Part shown: positions 56,667-64,000 of the stretch, in pieces
Layout: the number at the start of each line of letters is the position of its first letter
Numbering within the stretch: the stretch's first letter is position 1
Assembly: GCA_027405735.1 (NCBI GenBank)
Contig: JAPEHQ010000008.1
Span: forward strand, 992,001-1,056,000
Source of the DNA: Mucor racemosus
Lineage: Eukaryota; Mucoromycota; Mucoromycetes; Mucorales; Mucoraceae
DNA: 64,000 nucleotides
Direction of reading: 5' to 3'
Notes under the pieces: generated by a model
Database searches by the model: none
What the model was told of the DNA's origin: nothing
Seen by the model: the letters and a program-made list of their open reading frames with translations, nothing else
Translations under genes and position numbers: made by a program

Positions 56667-57170
56667 TTTTCAGGTTTGATAAATAATATTTAAAAAATGC
56701 AATTAAAACAGAATGAGTAATGAATCAGTTCTTCAACTGTATAATCAAAACAAAATATCGTTTATTTAAATATAAAAGTATGGCCTTTTATATTTATTTG
56801 AGGTTGAAATCCTGATATGTAATTTGAGGCACTATTAAACCATTAGATCTGTTTGATAGTAATCTATGGATTGAAACGGATCAATTATAATTTAACTGTT
56901 CTTGCTGGGCTTATGAATTGCCTTGTTTCAATGCTGCGCTAAATGTGTTTGGATGTTGATTTGATAGCTACTTGATTAATTAACCGCTGGGATGAATTAA
57001 TATGGTGTCATAATTGAGGTCCAAGCGTTCTTGTTAATTGCTGCAAAATATACTTAGTACGCTAGGAGTTTCTTATATCTGATATCAAGACTTTGCGCTT
57101 CAATACATGTCGTAATCAATAGATTGTAAGGTGCATTGATACTGTAGAAGGTGATAACATATGGTACTTG
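56667..57170 (+). repeat. Repeat R3 copy 2 (uninterrupted)
   Basis: This holds, in one piece, sequences that are split between 26680-27471 and 28100-28216. It shows the empty sites for the L2 solo LTR (AGCTA, 56966-56970) and for R1 (TTTCTTATATC, about 57070). Confidence 0.65.
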
Positions 57171-57558
57171 GTAGAATACTGTACAACATAGTATATGATT
57201 CACATTTTTGCCAATGATCACTCTTCCAAAAAAAGCCGAACAATCTCCGGAAGCGGCGGCCACCTAATGGTATTTCCAAGCTTTAAATTTCTATAGAAAA
57301 TTACCGGACAGCCCGGACGCGGTTGCTTAAATATTCCAAGCAGCTATAAGATGCAGGTATCGAAATTTCATACAAAAATTAAGGTTCAACAACTGTATTG
57401 CTATTCATTATTCAAAGGTTTATTTTAAGTAAAACATAAATACAACCTACAGCATTATTAAACTAATAACGGATCTAACTTGAAAAGTATAAAATAATAT
57501 AACCGGATTCAAAAAGAGTCCATAAAATTACAAATTTAAAGGATTTATATATAAAAGC
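57171..57558. other. Unassigned spacer before R1 copy 5
   Basis: This has a G+C-richer block (GGAAGCGGCGGCCACC at 57250; GGACAGCCCGGACGCGG at 57306) in an A+T-rich context. No coding signal. Confidence 0.4.
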
Positions 57559-58928
57559 CACTACGGCCGACCTGTGCTGCACAAGATGCTTTGATTGTGC
57601 CCAGGTGGGCTGCACATTATAGGATGAGCTGTCGTACCCACTGAATAATGGCTAAAAAGATAACAAGATACACATGGGCACAACAAAAAAAAACTGTACA
57701 CGAGCACAACGCTAAGCCTGTATGTGCAGAGTTATAGATTCTGTCCATGTGCATGACACTAATCCCATGTGTGCATAATAATAGTAGAATTGCTCATAAG
57801 CATATCATTATTCCTATTTGTGTATAATAATAAAATCTGACCATGAGCATAATAAGCTAATCGTATCGGGCACAGATTGGTTTGTACATGAGCATCGTGC
57901 CGTTCTTAAAATTCCATTGCATTTTTTACTGGTATGGGTTTTTAAATCACATTTTCTTTTATTAATATAGACTATAAACAATACAATTTAACAATACGTT
58001 GTTGATGTAGAGCAATACATGCAAGAGTCAATATATTTACGATTATTATCATTTGTAAATATGTTTGTAGCTATAATATTTACAGCAATAATGGTTTTTA
58101 CTCGAGCATAAACTTAAATATATAACACTTACTGCTTAAATTCATATGCAAGTCAAATCTAAGGTTGTGCATATTACTTTAACACAAATAAAATTTAAAC
58201 AAATTAACATTCTTTAAACTTACTATTTTAGTTTACGATTGTCAACTGTAAAAAGATTTGTTTTCAAGCATATCTACGATCAAAACTATGGCTATTAGAC
58301 GAGGCATTAGATTTTTTTTTTTTGTTTCTATATCATTTGAAATTTTACCACTTTTATGGAACATTTCGTGGGTTTGTAACTGGTTCCAAATTTTTATTGA
58401 TTAGATATAAATATGATTGCCTTCGATTTGATCTGGTAATCAAGATATACGTCCAAATATACAGTGGTAAATAATGATATTTGATCTTAGAATGCAGTTA
58501 AATAAAAATATCAGTCTTTAATATAACGACTGCTACCTACATTAAGAACATTAATCCCTTATGTTAGCATGATGCGTATTTAAATTTTGGATAAAAGAAA
58601 AGAATACCACTTTGATAATAGTCTGATATACCTTATCAAACGGTGCATATATCCTTGCATTCTTAGAATATGAAAGCAAAAAGAGAGAAACAACACACCA
58701 CGTAGAAAAGAATTTTTAAGGCTTTACATTATTTAGCGCAATTAAAACTCTGCTAAATTGCACATTTCAGCCAATGTAAAGGCAGCATTACAGCGCATCA
58801 ACCCATAAACTAAACAAATAGGCAATATCTGTTATCATAGAAACATGCGTTTTCTACCACAAAAAACCGGCTGTCATATAGATTCATTGAAAAATTGCAA
58901 AAGGGAGCCCGTCGTAGAGCAACGCCGT

Positions 58929-59967
58929 TGTTGTAGGTGTGGAACAGACAGAGCTATTCACGGGAAAAAGTATAAAAAAACAATAGAAATTCGACTAGAT
59001 AACATTAGGGTTTTATTATCAAGTTAAATTCTACTTGAGGACTTTTGTAATAAATAAATGTCCTCTTTATATAGTTTTCATCAGAGAGATTAGGTAAGCA
59101 TTCCTAGGTCCATACACTGCCAATAATATCCTTTGTCAGACATAAATCTTGATAGTAACCAATCGGTGTATTCATAGAATTCATGGGTCCTTGATCATAA
59201 TGGTGTGATTAAATCCACAGTATGTTGATTGGTCTTTAACTATAAGTTGCTAGGATAGAAGCTTGGTAGAAAATTTATATTAGTATGAATCAGCATATAT
59301 CATTTAGTAGTGTAATGTCTATTCATGTCAGCTGTACTTTAATTGAGAATCAGATGAAATGGAGATCAATATAGTGGATAAATGTGTACATATTCCACAG
59401 TAGGTTTTTGCCTATTATTTATGTTAAATCTCATTTCAATCCCATATTGAACCTGACATCCAAATGAAATTGGAATGGTATAAATACTTTTAGAATGCAG
59501 GACCTGATGGCTCCTGGCTTCCTTTTTCAACTTAATAATAAAGACCCTATGTTCTCCGTAATATAATCACTTGTAGTCTTTATTTTATTTGTATTGGAAA
59601 TAATCGTTATCTACATATAACTCTCAGCCGTAATTTAATGATTCACATTACATTATGTTTCAACAATAATTGCATGAATTAGTTTCAGTTGTATAATTCA
59701 TATAAATATGTAAATGTTGAATTAGATATTGAACATTAGTGAAAATATCTGTTTCTTTCCGCATTAATAATTTTAATCAAATAAACTTATTATCACAACC
59801 ATAACCGATTTATTACTTAATACTACTTGTCAAATATTAATCCCACGTACTACATAGTAAGTATTGACCAAAGTAATAGTCAATTACAATTAGTAACACC
59901 AACAACGTCCATCTCTAGTACTTTCTTAATAGACTCAACCTATTACAAGATCATAGTACTTATTACA
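58929..59967 (+). mobile_element. Probable 1.04 kb solo LTR in R1 copy 5
   Basis: R1 sequence breaks at ...AACGCCGT (58928) and resumes at CGTAATTGGGCATAGCAAG (59968). The insert runs TGTTGTAGG...TATTACA (TG...CA). TATAAATA (59479-59486) is followed 51 bases later by AATAAA (59537-59542), the promoter/poly(A) order of an LTR. The target duplication is short or mutated (CGT), so the exact ends are uncertain. Confidence 0.6.
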
Positions 59968-60743
59968 CGTAATTGGGCATAGCAAGATTGAATGGCTAAG
60001 TCTCTTCTTATACTGTGATATATATCTAAGTTTTAAATAAAAAAGCGGGGTTTTTAAACTTTTCTTATACTTACCCACGTGCGGTCTGAAAATTCAGACT
60101 TTGTAACAGACATTTTCTGGGCTCATTTTATACTTACCATCACTCATGATTTTGATCAAAAAACAGAAAAATCAAATTTCGATACCAAAATTAACGTTTA
60201 AATATACTACATTGTGAGAGAAAATTGTAGCCATAGCTAATACGCATATTATAAAAGCTTAATATTGAATGTTAAGTAATAAAACTTTGTACTTTTGGCC
60301 CAAAAACGGTTTTTTGATTAAAGGATTTTCATGTAATATTTTGCAATAAAAATGTTTGTTATTTTTTATAGAGCAGATAGAGCACTAAATTCTGTATATA
60401 TGTATATTTTTGTTTTTATAATTGGTAGTATAATTATCTCTAGATTTGTATAATAAGAAAAAAAAATTTAAAAAATGTCAAAATTGATGATCTAGACAAA
60501 AATAATTTTCTAAATTAATATTCCGCTTATAAGCCTTGTAAGTCTTAAAAATAAGAGATTTTATAATACGTGAGAACTTTTTCAAGAATTTACGATACTG
60601 TGCCCACTTGATTCAAGCGTATTACTGTAAATGTAAACCTTTATACAACATGTTAATATTGTGTGGTAATTTATTTAATGATAATATAGTTTTAATTTAT
60701 AATTATTGCGTTAGAGGTGATTTACATTGAGTTTTAGTCTTAC

Positions 60744-60905
60744 GTCTCCAACAATATCATAAACATAAACATGGCCATCACTGGAACCTATTGCCACCTT
60801 TTTACCCTCTTTGTCCCAAGCCATATTATTCAATGCTTTACGAGAGCCAACTTAAGTAGTACCTACAAATGGTTCCTCCGTATTTGCATTCAAATTCCAT
60901 AAATT
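60744..60905 (-). pseudogene. Dynein intermediate chain fragment in R1 copy 5
   Basis: Minus strand: NLWNLNANTEEPFVGTT, one TAA, VGSRKALNNMAWDKEGKK, then VAIGSSDGHVYVYDIVGD and donor GTAAGAC. It is the clearest copy of the captured WD40 exon. Confidence 0.65.
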
Positions 60906-61039
60906 AAATTAACTGGTTCCATTTACAGTAGTATCAAACGTATTATCAGCGCGCCTTATGATAAATGTCAATCTAAACTTAGAAACATCCCACTGTCATT
61001 GTTATACAGTAAGCTATGAAAAGCTTTATTTTTAATAAT

Positions 61040-61341
61040 ACAGTGTCATTTCTCACTTCTTAGACTACTACTAGGAGAAATGTGGTTTGCTTCAGTGAAG
61101 CTTCCCAAACTATATATAAAGATGCTAAATATATAATAGATGAAAGAAAGCTTATTTATTAAAAGGATTCAAGGGATGTGAAATATATATCATCATAATT
61201 CGACCACGTCACTACTAATCTATCACCATAACTATATACTGCTAGCCAATCTATTGCCATAGCAATAGCAGGTGAACAACATCTACTACTCACACTACAT
61301 TTCATAAACATCCAACTAGATATATTCCATCATGACAACAG
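61040..61341. mobile_element. Small TG...CA insertion, probable solo LTR
   Basis: The insert is 61044-61337 (294 bp), TGTCATTTCTC...CATCATGACA, with ACAG duplicated (61040-61043, 61338-61341). The ends form a short inverted repeat TGTCAT/ATGACA. CTATATATAAAG is internal. Empty sites lie in R1 copies 1 and 3 (TACAGCAATTAAAT in copy 3). Confidence 0.68.
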
Positions 61342-62010
61342 CAATTAAATAAAAAAAAACAAGATGATACCAATAGCACATGGTGAGTATTTAAGATTTA
61401 AGTTTGATGAAGTATGCCTTTTTTAAACCTTTTTAAAAATCCTGAGGCAAACACAACATCTTGGTCCTCTTGTAATGTCTATCCATTGAAATGTTGCAAT
61501 TTTCACTACACAATGAATGCACCTTTTATCTATCTTGACCTCGATGTCCACTGGCTATCAGCTTTTTACTAGCGGTATTTTCTCTGATTCATTAATATTT
61601 AGTCATCTTGAACGATGATTTGTAGCATTGGCAAAAAAAAAAAAGAATAAATGATTCAAGAGTTTTCTGCATATCAAATTATGCAATTTAGTTGCAATGT
61701 TGCAATGATTGCACTTGATTATAATTTTTGAACTTATTGATGCTAATCAGAAGAATAATTAGTACTTTCATTCAAAAGTAAGCTTTTCTTTATACATTTA
61801 CATTCACCCATTCAATAAATGACATTGCACTTATTATCCGTTATATCAATGAACCAACTTTATCTTGATTCGATACATTTGACAATTAAATGCCTAAATT
61901 ACACTTGAGCCACCAGGTATCGCCACAAAAAAATTTCGTGCAGGTCGACGAAGCATCACAATTTAGATCTTTTTTTTTGTGTTCATAGAAGATCTGAGCT
62001 TTCTCACACA

Positions 62011-62510
62011 CTCATAGATCTCTGCATGAATCATACCTCTAACTGTTCAATTTAACTGAAATACATTGAACGTCAAAATCGTACTTGATAAACGCCTTAT
62101 TTTATTACAAGTCAACACAACTAATTTGATATAAGTTTATCATCAGCAGTTGAATCAGATAAATTTGAGATTAGACGACCCCTTTTAATTAGCTTTTCAC
62201 ACCATGAGCTAATAATGTACCGTTATTATAGACATGCTAATAAAGGATGGTGAGTTAACTCTAATGGACGAACGAGTCGATGTAGCAACATAAACAAAAT
62301 ATTAAAATCAATCAACAGGTAATTATTATGATGTACTTTTGATAGTTGGTAGTTAGTCGTATACAAGGCGACATCTCGTTTTCCTCTTCTTGGCTGTTGG
62401 TCATTAAACAGAAATAATTATCTTTTAGAAACTAAATAGATTAACAAGAGTTTATTCATTCATTTATTCATTCAAATCAAATCAATACTATACATGGTTT
62501 TATAAACACC
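62011..62510. other. Spacer between R1 copy 5 and R2 copy B
   Basis: A+T-rich sequence, no ORF or repeat recognised. Confidence 0.4.
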
Positions 62511-63830
62511 AATTTTAGTTTATTATTTTGTAAAACTTATTATCCAGGGCTTAGTTTCTGTATTCACAAGATAGGCCTAATTGATTGCTACTCTGTATTT
62601 TTTGTTTTAACAAAAAACATTGATTTTTGGTCGAGATAATTAAAATGATAGTTTTTATCACAGCTTATAATCTATCATAACGGGGTTCCAAAATTTATCT
62701 GTTGAAATGAACGAAAAATGATTCAAAAAATAAAATCGCTTGAATTTTCATGAATTGTGAAGTAAGTAGACCTAGCATATTAAATAGTTTTTGTACAGTT
62801 TTGGATTCTGCATCCATCTAAACAAAATTCGGACAAACATTTCACATTAAATTTTGTGTGAAATGCAATTGAAATTTTGGAGATTTTTTGAGTATAAACA
62901 TCACTTTTTATAAGTATATTTAAATTTTAATTACCTGAAATAATGCGCAAAAAAAGTATCTATTGATCGAGCTATTGCGAAACCTTCTAGCTGCATTTTT
63001 CGTAGAGAAAACAAGATTTTTGTCCAGATTTTTTTCAGATTCAGAATTTGGAATGAGGATATATAAGGGAAAAATGGAAGCTAGAAATGGAGGCACCTTT
63101 TTGTACACATTTTTGAGGATATCTCCACGAAAAATCAATATTTTAAAAAACTTTAAATTGGGTTCGAGAGAGCTTAACGAGCTTAATGACATGAATGCAA
63201 AAAAAATGTTGCTCGATTTAACCAATATTTTGAAACCTACTATAGAAATGCCCAAAAAAATGAAAAAAATAAAAGTGTTCAGAATTTTTTTATATTAAAA
63301 CATGTTATAGAGTACTTTGAAACAAGTAAGTTTTATTATTAAAAAGTGTTAGTATAGCTTAATTATTTGTAGAGATATGAAATCTCAAAGTTTTTGATTT
63401 TTAGTAGTGAAATACGTGTAAAAACCTGAAACATTAGCACTAAAAAAGTTATACCAACTACAAAAAGTGGGATATTTCCGGATTCTTGTTTTTAGATTAA
63501 AGCTGATGATCTCAGGTGCATTAACATATAACTTTTTCTTAGTGTTATTTAGTGAAAAAAAAAGTAGAGTAGGGATGAAAAATGAGACGCAGTTTGCAAG
63601 GGAAAAACAATTAATTTCGTGCGTTTTTTAGTCTTCCATGATGTATAGAATAAATTCAGGAACAGGCAGCATAATGCGACCAATTCATATCTATTTAGCA
63701 ATGCCCATGGTATACATTCTACTAACATGCGATTAAGATGCGTCTGAAGTACAATTGCGACAGTCTCTGATGAAAGCACTGTTATGTAAACATAGTGTAC
63801 GTTGTTTTCAATCAACATTCTCTCATGGGC
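62511..63830 (+). repeat. Repeat R2 copy B
   Basis: Uninterrupted R2, aligning with both halves of copy A. Its internal frame (62963-63298, 111 codons) shares FFVEKT, SEFGMR, YTFLRISPRKINILKN and NELNDMNAKKMLL with copy A. The antisense frame is equally open, so coding status is doubtful. Confidence 0.7.
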
Positions 63831-64000
63831 AGCATTTTTTCATATTGTATATATACTGAAAGCATATTTATACAAAGTTGTTCCTACTATTCGCTATATC
63901 AAAGTGCCCTATTCAACATTAAATTTCATCTTATCTAGGCAATGTTAATTTCATAATTTGAGGAATAAAGCATGTTTCAAGCTTTTCTAGCTTTTTGTAT

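Larger units (their letters stand above)
57559..62010 (+). mobile_element. R1 copy 5 with two nested insertions
   Basis: This starts CACTACGGCCGACCTGTGC and runs almost to the 3' end of R1, missing only the last 150 bp or so. Insertions at 58929-59967 and 61044-61337 interrupt it. After removing them about 3.1 kb remains. Confidence 0.75.

Noticed and set aside
58845..59027. 60-codon ORF with MRFLPQKTGCHIDSLKNCKR
   Set aside because: It spans the junction between R1 and the inserted LTR-like sequence; a chance fusion frame.

Overview
The window looks like nuclear DNA of an early-diverging filamentous fungus, most likely a Mucoromycota species. The reasons are the very high A+T content, genes split by many 50-70 nt GT-AG introns, and protein-coding genes that are all housekeeping or signalling genes of fungal type. 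The species cannot be named from the sequence alone.

Layout. (1) 1-8390 is nested transposable elements: a CACTA-like element (family R1) carrying a solo LTR, a small hairpin MITE and a decayed fragment of a dynein intermediate chain gene, followed by a second repeat (R2) split by a young 3.45 kb LTR element with apparently identical LTRs and a 5-bp target duplication. (2) 9448-24056 is a compact gene island: a cell-wall-integrity MAP kinase (Slt2/Mpk1 type, 15 exons), an MFS transporter, a two-finger C2H2 protein, a Ptm1/GPR107-type seven-TM Golgi protein, ribosomal protein eL33 (11-nt first exon), the Fe-S scaffold Isu1 and a SLC35F6-like transporter. (3) 24057-41191 is gene-free and repeat-rich. 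It holds R2, R3 and R1 copies, two R1 copies facing each other as a large inverted repeat, solo LTRs, and a full-length LINE (31493-37036) with both ORFs intact, inserted in one R1 arm with a 13-bp target duplication. (4) 41192-50470 is a second gene island: a secreted GDSL-family protein whose catalytic Ser is Asn, a small protein with the zinc/HNH domain otherwise found at the C-terminus of EXD2, intronless Prp6, and, divergent from it, an SH3 plus RA-domain polarity protein of the Bud14/Tea4 type. (5) 50471-64000 is again repeats: solo LTRs, two more R1 copies, R3 and R2, and a possible tRNA-derived SINE.

The genes are unlinked in function (signalling, transport, translation, Fe-S assembly, splicing, polarity), so no operon-like or biosynthetic cluster is present. 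The most unusual content lies in the repeats. R1 has CACTACGGCC termini, an array of short subterminal motifs, 3-bp target duplications and a captured exon of a host motor-protein gene, all features of a Pack-type CACTA element. The repeat compartment also gives clear insertion histories, because empty sites for several insertions are present elsewhere in the same window.

Exon coordinates were set by hand from GT/GC-AG signals, frame continuity and family similarity. Family names rest on motif recognition, not on a database search.
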